A stretch of 64,000 bases of DNA from the NCBI GenBank assembly GCA_040752025.1, contig JBFMFR010000012.1:59826-123825 (forward strand). Reading direction: 5' to 3'. Origin of the DNA: JBFMFR01 sp040752025. Its GTDB lineage: Bacteria > Chloroflexota > Anaerolineae > Anaerolineales > UBA4823. Position numbers and translations under genes: made by a program. Shown in pieces: positions 25,073-32,147 of the stretch; position 1 is the first letter of the stretch, and every line of letters starts with the position of its first letter. The notes below the pieces were generated by a model. It was not told the origin of the DNA. It did no database searches and worked only from the letters and a program-made list of their open reading frames with translations.

Positions 25073-25440
25073 ACTCCTCCGCCGATTTCCTCGCCTGCCT
25101 GGTCGTTGTCACCGTCTTCACTGGCGTCTTCGCCCTGCTGGCCTTCTGGCGCTACCTGCGCCACCGTGAGATCATCGCCCTGGCCGAAAAAGGCCTGCTC
25201 CACCCGCAGCCTAAAGATGGCAAAGATGCCCTGCGCTGGGGCATCGTCTTCACCGCCATCGGCCTGGCCCTCATCCTGGGCCTGCTGCCCGTCGCCTGGC
25301 AGGGCGCCTGGCCGCTGCTGCTGCTCGGCCTGCTGCCGGCCTTCTTCGGCCTCAGCCTGGTGCTCATCTACGTGCTCACCCGCCCGGGTCCGCCCCAGCC
25401 CCCCGCCTCGGGCGGCGATGATCAAGAACCGCATTCATAA
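25069..25440 (+). CDS. Small membrane protein, DUF6249-like
   Basis: The 123-residue protein has a helix near the N-terminus (~7-26), a short basic loop ending E-K-G-L-L-H-P-Q-P (a motif of DUF6249-type proteins), then two further helices and a polar Pro-rich tail. Its ATG overlaps the stop of the DUF4097 gene. Function is unknown, but its position as second gene of the ECF-controlled operon suggests it works with the beta-repeat protein. A terminator follows at 25462-25494. Confidence 0.75.
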   Translation: MNSSADFLACLVVVTVFTGVFALLAFWRYLRHREIIALAEKGLLHPQPKDGKDALRWGIVFTAIGLALILGLLPVAWQGAWPLLLLGLLPAFFGLSLVLIYVLTRPGPPQPPASGGDDQEPHS

Positions 25441-25461
25441 CCCTGCACCCTCTTCACACAT

Positions 25462-25494
25462 AGGGCGGCGCTCCTGGCCGCCCTATTCTTTTTT
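25462..25494 (+). terminator. Rho-independent terminator after the DUF4097 operon
   Basis: AGGGCGGC (25462-25469), a seven-base loop, and GCCGCCCT (25477-25484) form a perfect 8-bp GC-rich stem, followed by ATTCTTTTTT. It closes the operon of the DUF4097 and small membrane protein genes. Confidence 0.85.
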
Positions 25495-25547
25495 CCCATT
25501 TACAGTAAAATATACTCCTGATGGCCCGCTTCCAGGCCAACCCGATA

Positions 25548-25575
25548 AAATCCGTGTACATCCGTGCCACACGTG
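25548..25575 (+). repeat. Intergenic ATCCGTG-type phased repeat, copy B
   Basis: A second copy of the block seen at 21585: ATCCGTG, three bases, ATCCGTG, then CACACGTG. It lies between the terminator at 25494 and the YcxB-like gene. Confidence 0.5.
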
Positions 25576-25602
25576 AGCTATTTTTCTCAGGAGTACCGCC
25601 CC

Positions 25603-26118
25603 ATGCTAATCGAGTACCAGGGCCAACTCACCAAAAGCGACCTGCTCCAATCCCTGATCCTCCACCACCGCCCCTCTCGCCCCGTTGGCGCCATCCGCCT
25701 GGGCCTGGTCGCCCTGATCGTCCTCTCCTACCTGTACTACTTCATCCTCTACAGCCCCAGGGATCTGCTCGAAGAACTGGGCATCGTCGTCGCCCTGCTC
25801 ATGATCGTGTACCTCGTCGCCGCCCCTTTCATCAAGCCCTACGAAGCCCTGCCCGGCTTCCTGCGCGACCGCGATCTCACCAGCCTCATCTCCGGCAAAG
25901 TCACCGACCAGACCATCACCGTCAAAACCGCCTCCCTCACCTCCGAGCTGAAGTGGAACCTCTATCACAAGCACAAACGCACCCCCAACCTGGTGCTGCT
26001 CTACCAGGCCGAGGACTGGTACAACCTCTTCCCGCGCAGCTTCTTCCACAGCGAAGACGACTGGCGCGCCTTCTTGCAGTTGGTCGAGAAGAACCTGCCC
26101 GGCCCTGGCGCGCAGTAG
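25603..26118 (+). CDS. YcxB-like membrane protein
   Basis: The ~171-residue protein has two adjacent hydrophobic helices (~29-46 and ~54-72) between an N-terminal beta segment and a C-terminal soluble part (K-V-T-D-Q-T-I-T-V-K-T, W-N-L-Y-H-K, N-L-F-P-R-S-F-F). This arrangement is that of YcxB-like proteins, whose role is unknown. ATG 25603 has CAGGAG nine bases upstream; an earlier in-frame ATG at 25564 overlaps a repeat and lacks a ribosome site. The next gene starts 17 bases downstream. Confidence 0.7.
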   Translation: MLIEYQGQLTKSDLLQSLILHHRPSRPVGAIRLGLVALIVLSYLYYFILYSPRDLLEELGIVVALLMIVYLVAAPFIKPYEALPGFLRDRDLTSLISGKVTDQTITVKTASLTSELKWNLYHKHKRTPNLVLLYQAEDWYNLFPRSFFHSEDDWRAFLQLVEKNLPGPGAQ

Positions 26119-26134
26119 AGCAATTAGAGCCTAT

Positions 26135-26917
26135 ATGCCAGACCCCGAACTCCTCTTACAGCGCCTGGATCAAATCGGCGCTTCGCTCGAAACTCTCCCC
26201 GCCGCCCTGGCCCTCATCGCCCTGGGTTCCACCGGCCAGGAGCAGCAGCGCCTGGACCCATACTCCGACCTGGATTTCTTCGTCCTGGTCGCTCCCGGCG
26301 CCAAGAACGCCTTCATCCACAACCTGGGCTGGCTCAGCGCCGCCTGCCCCATTGCCTATCACTTCCAGAACACCCCCGATGGCTACAAACTGCTCTTCGC
26401 CGACGGCGTTTTCTGCGAATTCGCCGTCTTCGAGCCCGCCGAGCTGACCACCGTGCCCTTCGTCCCCGGCCGGGTCGCCTGGAAGCGCCCCGAAGTCGAC
26501 CCGGACATCTGCATCCCCGCTGCCAAGACCACCCCGCCTGCCCCCAGGCCGCTCGACTGGCTGCTCGGCGAAGCCCTCACCAACCTGTACGTTGGCCTGT
26601 GCCGCTTCCAGCGCGGCGAACGCCTCTCCGCCGCCCGCTTCATCCAGGGCTACGCCATCGATCGCCTGGTCGAGCTTTCCACCTTCATCGAGAAACCCCA
26701 ACTCATCCCCCCCGATCCCTTCACCCCCGAGCGACGCTGTGAACAGCGCTGCCCCCTCCTGGCCCAGGAACTGCCTGAACTCATCCAGGGCTACGCCCGC
26801 AGCCCGCACTCCGCCCGCGCCATCCTGGCCTATCTCGAGCGCCACTTCAGCCTCGACCCGGCCATGAAAGGCGCCATCCTGGCCCTGTGCGCGCCAGACC
26901 TGCCGCCGCCCGAGTAG
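26135..26917 (+). CDS. Nucleotidyltransferase-fold protein
   Basis: The 260-residue protein has the polymerase-beta nucleotidyltransferase motif G-S-x12-D-x-D: G31-S32 and the metal-binding Asp pair at about residues 45 and 47 (S-D-L-D-F-F-V-L-V). The C-terminal ~140 residues are helical and could be a substrate domain, as in streptomycin-type adenylyltransferases or other stand-alone transferases. The acceptor is unknown. It is likely co-transcribed with the preceding YcxB-like gene. Confidence 0.75.
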   Translation: MPDPELLLQRLDQIGASLETLPAALALIALGSTGQEQQRLDPYSDLDFFVLVAPGAKNAFIHNLGWLSAACPIAYHFQNTPDGYKLLFADGVFCEFAVFEPAELTTVPFVPGRVAWKRPEVDPDICIPAAKTTPPAPRPLDWLLGEALTNLYVGLCRFQRGERLSAARFIQGYAIDRLVELSTFIEKPQLIPPDPFTPERRCEQRCPLLAQELPELIQGYARSPHSARAILAYLERHFSLDPAMKGAILALCAPDLPPPE

Positions 26918-26954
26918 AGGCCCCGCCGGCTGGATTAGCCTGGCTTGTCTTCTT

Positions 26955-27908
26955 TCACGGCAGAATCTTGAGCACGCTCTGCTCGATCTCCGCCGCGCTC
27001 ATCGCCCCTGTCACGATCTCGGCGATCTCGCCATCCGGCTTGATGAAATAGCTGGTCGGGAAAGCGTTCACCCGGTAAGTGCGCGCCACCTTGCCGTCCC
27101 TATCCAGTATCAGCGGGAAACTCACGCCCAGGTCGCTGCCCATTTGCAGCACCTCTTCGCGCGAATCCTCCACGCTCACTGCCACCACCACCAACCCCTG
27201 GGGCAGGTACAGGTTGTACACCTGCTGGATGTCGGGCATCTCGCGGATGCAGAACCCGCACCAGGAAGCCCAAAAATTGATCATCACCGGCAGCCCGGTC
27301 AGCTTGCTGAGGGTCAAAGTCTCGCCGTTATAAGCATTCGGCAGGTTGAAGTCGGGCGCCAGCGCCCCCACCCTGGCCGCCACCGGTCCCGCCTTGCGCA
27401 CCACGCTCCCCGGCGTCTGCTGCACCTCCCGGACCTCCGCCTTTCCACTGCCGAGCAACCACAACAGCCCTGCCCCCGAGGCAAACACGCACAGGAACAA
27501 ACCAAATCCCAGCAGGATCATGCTCAGGCTTAAGAATGAACCGCTCCCAGCCGCCGCTTTGGCTTCTACGGGCGGCTCCTTCACCCCGTAGTTAAAGGGG
27601 ACTTCCGCTGCCGGCGCTGCCGCTGGGGGCGTCGCCTGTGAGGGCGTCATCTCTGGCTGGCTTGTCGCCGGAGCCGCCCGCAGCCTTTGCAAGCGCTGCA
27701 GCGCTTGAGGGTTGCCCGGCTGCAGTTGCAGCACCTTCTCCAGGCATTCCACCGCCTGCTCGGGCGCCTCCACCACCTGGCTGAGCAGGTACCAGGCGCG
27801 CGCACACTGCTCGTCCTGCTTCAGCGCCTGCACCAGCAGCTTCCTGGCCTGCAGCTTCTGCCCGGCCTTCCCTGCCGCAACTGCCTGTTGGATCAGTTCA
27901 TCGTCCAT
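26955..27908 (-). CDS. TPR-TlpA thioredoxin fusion protein, membrane-bound
   Basis: This 317-residue protein joins N-terminal TPR-like repeats (residues ~1-78, e.g. A-R-A-W-Y-L-L-S, A-V-E-C-L-E-K-V-L-Q-L-Q-P-G-N), a Pro/Ala-rich linker, one membrane helix (~124-152) and a TlpA/ResA-type thioredoxin domain with W-C-G-F-C (Cys217 and Cys220). The TPR part is predicted inside the cell and the thioredoxin domain outside. TlpA relatives reduce disulfides during cytochrome c maturation; the TPR extension suggests binding to a partner. Confidence 0.8.
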   Translation of the reverse strand: MDDELIQQAVAAGKAGQKLQARKLLVQALKQDEQCARAWYLLSQVVEAPEQAVECLEKVLQLQPGNPQALQRLQRLRAAPATSQPEMTPSQATPPAAAPAAEVPFNYGVKEPPVEAKAAAGSGSFLSLSMILLGFGLFLCVFASGAGLLWLLGSGKAEVREVQQTPGSVVRKAGPVAARVGALAPDFNLPNAYNGETLTLSKLTGLPVMINFWASWCGFCIREMPDIQQVYNLYLPQGLVVVAVSVEDSREEVLQMGSDLGVSFPLILDRDGKVARTYRVNAFPTSYFIKPDGEIAEIVTGAMSAAEIEQSVLKILP

Positions 27909-28004
27909 GCCTGGGCAGAATCTTACCGCATTTTGCCCGCCTTGCGCGCCAGGTTACCCGTACTAACAATATTGTAAAATCTGTGCAGGAGAAATGACGA
28001 GGAA

Positions 28005-28037
28005 AGAAATCGAATTTTTGGCAAAAATTCGATTTCT
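28005..28037. repeat. Perfect inverted repeat, 16-bp arms with one-base centre
   Basis: The arms are AGAAATCGAATTTTTG and its reverse complement, meeting around a single G. It is AT-rich, unlike its surroundings, and sits between two leftward genes. A further GAAATCG lies at about 28046-28053. It could be a weak terminator for the gene at 28063, a regulator site for the TPR-TlpA gene 97 bases downstream, or a mobile-element remnant. Confidence 0.6.
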
Positions 28038-28062
28038 GGATGTTATCGAAATCGTATTCTCC

Positions 28063-28638
28063 CTAAAACTTTCCAAACGAAAACGCGCCCGGCAGATAGA
28101 ACTCCTGAAAGCCTTCCGCTAAAACCGGCTTGTACGTTCCCCCATTGACCTCGAACCAGTCGCTCCACACAATCGTGTACGGGCGCAAATACTGCGCCCG
28201 CCACACATCCCGCACCAGGCGCTGCACGAAGCGCGGCACGGTCACCGCCCTGCCATCCGCGCCGTACACCTGCTTGGGCCTATCCACGCTCAGCTTGCGG
28301 TGCTGCTCCTCGTGGAACTCCCAGTAGTAAGGCCTCCCCTCCGCCACCACCACAATATCACACGAAATCCTTCCCACATCCAGCGCCACCTTGATCTGCG
28401 CCGGGCACGTTTGCAGGATTTCGATGCAACGTTGGCGTTTTCCCGCAGACAGCTTGCGGTCATACCTCAGGCTGTCCAGCAGCGCCTGCCGGTCTACCAA
28501 CTGCTCCAACAGCTCGGCAGGGAGGCGATAATTGGCGTAAATCGGCTTTGCCCCCAGGGGCAGGAAGGCTTCGAAGAACCGCGCTTCCCGCCCACGGCTT
28601 GCATACGACACATAGTAGATTTCCATCATCCTTTGCAT
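28063..28638 (-). CDS. Unrecognised protein with a possible PD-(D/E)xK-like acidic region
   Basis: I do not recognise this ~191-residue soluble protein. The N-terminal half has helices with basic residues. The middle contains C-D-I-V-V-V-A-E-G-R-P-Y-Y-W-E-F-H-E-E-Q-H, where an Asp precedes strand-like residues and an E-x-H-E-E cluster; this is reminiscent of endonuclease-like active sites but falls short of a confident match. The C-terminus is aromatic-rich. ATG 28638 is chosen over the GTG at 28641. It lies in an accessory region next to a toxin-antitoxin pair, so a defence or mobile-element role is possible but unproven. Confidence 0.5.
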   Translation of the reverse strand: MQRMMEIYYVSYASRGREARFFEAFLPLGAKPIYANYRLPAELLEQLVDRQALLDSLRYDRKLSAGKRQRCIEILQTCPAQIKVALDVGRISCDIVVVAEGRPYYWEFHEEQHRKLSVDRPKQVYGADGRAVTVPRFVQRLVRDVWRAQYLRPYTIVWSDWFEVNGGTYKPVLAEGFQEFYLPGAFSFGKF

Positions 28639-28701
28639 CACACCGCGCTTCCCGCTCCCGGTTAGGAATGTCCTCCTTGCGCATGGCCGATGAATTGAGC
28701 C

Positions 28702-29034
28702 TCATAGAAACTCAATGTGATTCCTCATCTCTTCCGCATCCATCAAATCATAGACCAGCATCAACTGCCTCACCATTTGCCCAACCGGGCTGTGCTGCGG
28801 CATGTAAACAATACCGGCATGATCGCTTCCCAGGGTGTGCAGGCGTAAAAAGTCGGCATCTTGAGTAAAAATGACGCGCCCCTCGCGCAGCGCCAGTTCC
28901 AGGTGCTGACGGTCGCTGGCTGCCATCATGCCGGCTTCCTGGGAACGCAGCACATCTACTCCGCGCCGGCGCAGGCCATCGGCTACTGCCTTGTGCACGT
29001 GCTCATCCAGGTAAAAACGGATGCGTTCAGGCAT
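28702..29034 (-). CDS. DUF5615-type PIN-like protein (toxin)
   Basis: A 110-residue PIN-like fold protein. The acidic residues in Y-L-D-E-H, D-V-L-R-S-Q-E-A, S-D-R-Q-H-L-E-L-A and I-F-T-Q-D-A-D-F-L match the DUF5615/VapC-like RNase pattern. It follows the DUF433 gene by one base and is translated after it, the usual order of antitoxin then toxin in these pairs. The RNA target is unknown. Confidence 0.8.
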   Translation of the reverse strand: MPERIRFYLDEHVHKAVADGLRRRGVDVLRSQEAGMMAASDRQHLELALREGRVIFTQDADFLRLHTLGSDHAGIVYMPQHSPVGQMVRQLMLVYDLMDAEEMRNHIEFL

Positions 29035-29035
29035 T

Positions 29036-29326
29036 TTACTTGGTTTTCAATTTCGAAGGTGTGCGGCGTTTCAACTCCGTTACCAGGGCGTCATCGGCGC
29101 GGATGGCGTCATCGACCTGCTGGCGGTGGTCATAGTAATATGCCAGGGCAGCATACACGTCTGCCAGGCCAAGGTCATGGGCGCTGGCAATCTCGTCGGC
29201 GCTCAGGCCCATACGCTCGTGCCAGATGACAATATTCTGCACGGTAATCCTTCGCCCGGCAATGCGCGGCTTGCCTCCTGCCACGCCCGGGGTGACCTCA
29301 ATATGCTGCGCCAGTGATATCGCCAT
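29036..29326 (-). CDS. DUF433 antitoxin-like protein
   Basis: The 96-residue protein contains the DUF433 helix-turn-helix region: G-K-P-R-I-A-G-R-R-I-T-V-Q-N-I-V, then S-A-D-E-I-A-S-A-H-D-L-G-L-A-D-V-Y-A-A-L-A-Y-Y-Y-D-H. DUF433 proteins usually pair with DUF5615 toxins and bind their own operator. GGAGG lies before the ATG, and a TAAAAT that could serve as -10 lies just upstream. Confidence 0.8.
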   Translation of the reverse strand: MAISLAQHIEVTPGVAGGKPRIAGRRITVQNIVIWHERMGLSADEIASAHDLGLADVYAALAYYYDHRQQVDDAIRADDALVTELKRRTPSKLKTK

Positions 29327-29432
29327 ATCAGCCTCCTGCTTTCATATTTTAGCACACTCTGGCAGCCCTTCACTTGTCTCCACGATTTACGAACACGCAG
29401 CGAGACCAGTCTGTGTTAAAATTAAACCCGCT

Positions 29433-29452
29433 CCCCGGGCGTTCGCCCGGGG
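29433..29452 (+). repeat. Strong GC hairpin in the leader of the GT39 gene
   Basis: CCCCGGGC and GCCCGGGG are perfect complements separated by GTTC. The sequence lies in the ~302-base gap between the DUF433 and GT39 genes; no gene or other clear signal is visible in that gap. No T-run follows, so it is not a standard terminator. Confidence 0.5.
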
Positions 29453-29628
29453 TTGTCCGCGCACAGGAAGCGCACATGGCTTTCGAGAAGGGGCATGCCT
29501 TGTGGGCTGGGGTGGGCAGCCGCCAGTTTACCACGCGATTGAATGCCTCACAGACAGCCGCGGACTCCCACACCCTGGCGCGCCTGTGCGGCTGCGCCGA
29601 TGCATGGCAGGATCCTGAGGGATGATGC

Positions 29629-31314
29629 ATGTACGAAGAAAACGAAATCGAAGAGTTGGCCCCCTGGCTGGTCATCGCCATCACATTGGTGGGGGGCTGC
29701 CTGCGGGTTTTTCTAATCGCCAATAAAGGCTTATGGTTGGATGAGACCTTCAGCATGTGGGTGTCCAGCCACAGCATTGCTGATATGCTGCAATGGATTG
29801 TCAAGATCGACCAGCACCCGCCCCTGTATTATCTCCTGCTCCATTACTGGGTCACCCTCAATGGGGATTCGCCCTATGCTCTCCGTCTGCTTTCTGCACT
29901 GTTTGGCACAGCCACAATCCCGGTGATTTACCTGATCGGCAAACGCATGTCAGGTGTGGACATGGGGTTGGCGGCAGCCCTGCTCCTGGCGCTTTCGCCC
30001 TTCAATATCCACTACGCCCAGGAAGCGCGCATGTACACCTGCCTGGCGTTCAATGCCGCCGTGGCGATTTACGCACTGGTCAGGCTGCTGACCGATCCAC
30101 GCGCCGCCCGGCCCATCGGGGGCCAGTTTCGGGAATACCTGCAAGCCTGGCGTACATCTGGGTCGCTTGAGCCCGACGCCGCAGGAGATTTCAGCTATAA
30201 GGATCAGCCCCGCAATCAAACCGGATGGAGAGCCTGGATATTCCGCCATCGTTGGTTACCCATCCGGGCCATCGAGACAGACCTGGCCTGGGTTGGGTTC
30301 ATCGTCTTCTCGGCTGCCACCATGCTCAGCCACAATACGGCTGTCTTTTTCCCTCTGGCCACCAACATCTTCGTTCTGGGTTTGCTGCTTTTTCAAAGGA
30401 TCAAGAAATCAGAGCCTCTACCCGCCTTCCAGGCTCCCTCTTTGGGGAACTGGGTCAAGGCTCAGATTGGCATCTTCATCCTATGGAGCCCCTGGATCGT
30501 TGCCTTTATCCAGCAAGCCAGCCGGGTCTATCAGGAGTTTTGGATTCCTGCGCCAACTTGGGGCACCGTTATCTACACGCTGACATCCTTTTTGAATTAC
30601 ACTGCGCCAGGTCAAGCCAGCCAGCGTATCATGATCTGGATCCTGTACACCCTGGTGCTCTGTTTCGGGCTGCTGCATTTCTCGAAAAAATTATCGCACT
30701 TCGTATTTCTGGCTGTCCTGTTCGCCACCCCCTTCCTGGGTGAGCTGATCGTCAGCATCCGCCGCCCTATTTTTTACGATCGAACCCTGATCTGGATCAC
30801 CATTCCGTTGCTCCTGCTGCTGGCGGCTGGTATCGCTCAATTGAGATTTCGTCTTCTGATGATCGTGGCGCTGGGGATTTTAGCTACAAACAGCCTGTTT
30901 TCTACCGCCGATTATTATCGCTCCAGGCAAATCGAGGATTGGAGCGATCCTGCCGGTTATGTTGCCAATTTCGTTCAAAAGGATGATTTGATCCTTTTCA
31001 ACGCCACCTGGGTGCAAATCCCGTTCGATTATTATTTTAGAATTTATGAAAAACAGTATTCCCTCCAGGTAGAGAAACATGGGGTTCCCTCAGACATGTT
31101 CGATAGCGGCATCCTGGAGCCAAAGATGACCGAGAGCGACATACCCAGGCTGCTTTCATTGTTGAGCGGGCGCAAGAGGGTCTGGCTGGTTTACAGCCAT
31201 AACTGGTATACGGACCCAATGGGGTTGATCCCGCAAACCCTTGCCTCCAAAATGAAATTAGTCCAGCAGCGCGATTATTATGGGGTGCAGGTCCAGTTGT
31301 ATGAGTCTCCTTGA
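29629..31314 (+). CDS. GT39-family (dolichyl-phosphate mannosyl/ArnT-like) glycosyltransferase
   Basis: The 561-residue membrane protein has many hydrophobic helices and the GT39/PMT-2 start: G-L-W-L-D-E-T-F-S-M-W (~34-44), with the conserved Asp-Glu of the first external loop, and D-Q-H-P-P-L-Y-Y-L-L-L-H-Y-W (~64-77). N-I-H-Y-A-Q-E-A-R-M-Y near residue 130 is a further family element. Such enzymes use a polyprenyl-phosphate sugar on the outer face of the membrane. The substrate is unknown. The DPM1-like GT2 at 7801 could supply such donors. Confidence 0.88.
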   Translation: MYEENEIEELAPWLVIAITLVGGCLRVFLIANKGLWLDETFSMWVSSHSIADMLQWIVKIDQHPPLYYLLLHYWVTLNGDSPYALRLLSALFGTATIPVIYLIGKRMSGVDMGLAAALLLALSPFNIHYAQEARMYTCLAFNAAVAIYALVRLLTDPRAARPIGGQFREYLQAWRTSGSLEPDAAGDFSYKDQPRNQTGWRAWIFRHRWLPIRAIETDLAWVGFIVFSAATMLSHNTAVFFPLATNIFVLGLLLFQRIKKSEPLPAFQAPSLGNWVKAQIGIFILWSPWIVAFIQQASRVYQEFWIPAPTWGTVIYTLTSFLNYTAPGQASQRIMIWILYTLVLCFGLLHFSKKLSHFVFLAVLFATPFLGELIVSIRRPIFYDRTLIWITIPLLLLLAAGIAQLRFRLLMIVALGILATNSLFSTADYYRSRQIEDWSDPAGYVANFVQKDDLILFNATWVQIPFDYYFRIYEKQYSLQVEKHGVPSDMFDSGILEPKMTESDIPRLLSLLSGRKRVWLVYSHNWYTDPMGLIPQTLASKMKLVQQRDYYGVQVQLYESP

Positions 31315-31397
31315 GCCCGGACCCCGATCTTTTCTTGATACGATGCGCGCAAGGACAACCAGTGCAAAGGGATCAGCAGCATAAGCAAATTTGGAGG

Positions 31398-31425
31398 GCG
31401 GGCGGTGTCGGGCGCCCGCGCCTTT
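31398..31425 (+). terminator. Possible weak terminator after GT39
   Basis: GCGGGCG (31398-31404), eight bases, CGCCCGC (31413-31419) forms a 7-bp GC stem; only three T follow shortly after. It may terminate GT39 transcription before the MNT gene, but the T-run is poor. Confidence 0.3.
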
Positions 31426-31445
31426 AGAACCGTAGCAAATTCAGG

Positions 31446-31451
31446 TATAAT
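31446..31451 (+). promoter_or_regulatory. -10 element of the MNT/HepT unit
   Basis: TATAAT 44 bases before the MNT start codon. No good -35 hexamer is visible. GGAGGG at about 31479-31484 is the ribosome site. Confidence 0.4.
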
Positions 31452-31495
31452 GATGAGCGGTGAGCACGATTGTACCCTGGAGGGCTGATTACGAC

Positions 31496-31789
31496 ATGAA
31501 GCGTGAAGAGGTCACTCGCATTTTGGAGGCGCAGCGCTACCACCTGAGACGTGATTATGGCGTTCAATCCCTATCTCTCTTCGGCTCGGTGGCGCGCGAT
31601 CAGGCTACGGCTCAAAGCGATATCGATCTGCTGGTAGAGTTCAACCAACCAGTGGGTTTTTTCGGCTTGCTGGCGCTGCAAGATTACCTGGAGAAACTGT
31701 TCAGCTGCCCGGTTGACCTGGGCACCCCGGATGGCCTGAAAGGGCGCATGAAAGCAAAGGTGCTGGCGGAGCAGATTCATGTCATCTAA
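31496..31789 (+). CDS. MNT-type minimal nucleotidyltransferase (MntA antitoxin-like)
   Basis: The 97-residue protein is a minimal nucleotidyltransferase with the G-S-x10-D-x-D motif (G30-S31, D42, D44). MNT proteins often modify and neutralise a HepT (HEPN) toxin encoded next to them. Here the next reading frame, overlapping the end by 11 bases, is a strongly shortened HepT. ATG 31496 follows GGAGGG by about 11 bases and is preferred over the earlier GTG-type start. Confidence 0.85.
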   Translation: MKREEVTRILEAQRYHLRRDYGVQSLSLFGSVARDQATAQSDIDLLVEFNQPVGFFGLLALQDYLEKLFSCPVDLGTPDGLKGRMKAKVLAEQIHVI

Positions 31790-31916
31790 TGCGCGAATGC
31801 GCAACCGTCTGGTGCATGTCTATTTCTCGGTCGAGCCAGCGCTGTTGTGGGATACCATTCAAAATGATCTGCCTGGTCTGGCTGCGGCCCTGGAACAATT
31901 GCTGCGAGTAGAATAG
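31779..31916 (+). pseudogene. Truncated HepT (HEPN) toxin, C-terminal active-site part only
   Basis: This 45-codon frame begins with ATG at 31779 inside the MNT gene and ends with TAG 31914-31916. Translation gives R-N-R-L-V-H-V-Y, the RX4HXY active-site motif of HepT RNases (R8, H13, Y15), followed by W-D-T-I-Q-N-D-L-P-G-L and a final helix typical of the HepT C-terminus. Full HepT proteins are about 110-140 residues, so about 65 N-terminal residues are missing. It may be a dead toxin left by deletion or a minimal peptide. Confidence 0.75.
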
Positions 31917-32075
31917 CGTTGCAAGCCGAGGCGCTTCGACTCGATCTCCCACCATGCATACCGGTCTTCTCTGGTCTCCGCAGGGGGTCTTTGTGCCTTT
32001 CATTGCCGTGATTTCAATCTCCACTTCTTGCCTTTATGCTACAATAGTTACCACATAGCCTTTCTCGAAGGTTTT

Positions 32076-32103
32076 CTTTGTGAACTCCGTGCGCTTCGTG
32101 GGG
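32076..32103 (+). repeat. Intergenic CTCCGTG/CTTCGTG-type phased repeat, copy C
   Basis: Just before the lipoprotein gene are heptamers C-T-C-C-G-T-G and C-T-T-C-G-T-G 10 bases apart, preceded by T-T-T-G-T-G-A-A. This resembles the ATCCGTG blocks at 21585 and 25548. The rest of the 231-base gap after the HepT remnant shows no other identifiable feature. Confidence 0.4.
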
Positions 32104-32147
32104 GCCCTCACCACCTCCAGATAGCGCGCCATAGCAAGGAATGTTAA

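Noticed and set aside
29374..29625. Short plus-strand open frame in the gap before GT39
   Set aside because: No ribosome site, no domain, and it contains the GC hairpin; it ends just before the GT39 start, so it may only be a chance frame.
31782..32024. 80-codon minus-strand open frame over the HepT remnant
   Set aside because: The plus-strand frame carries the HepT motif; the minus-strand translation has no support.
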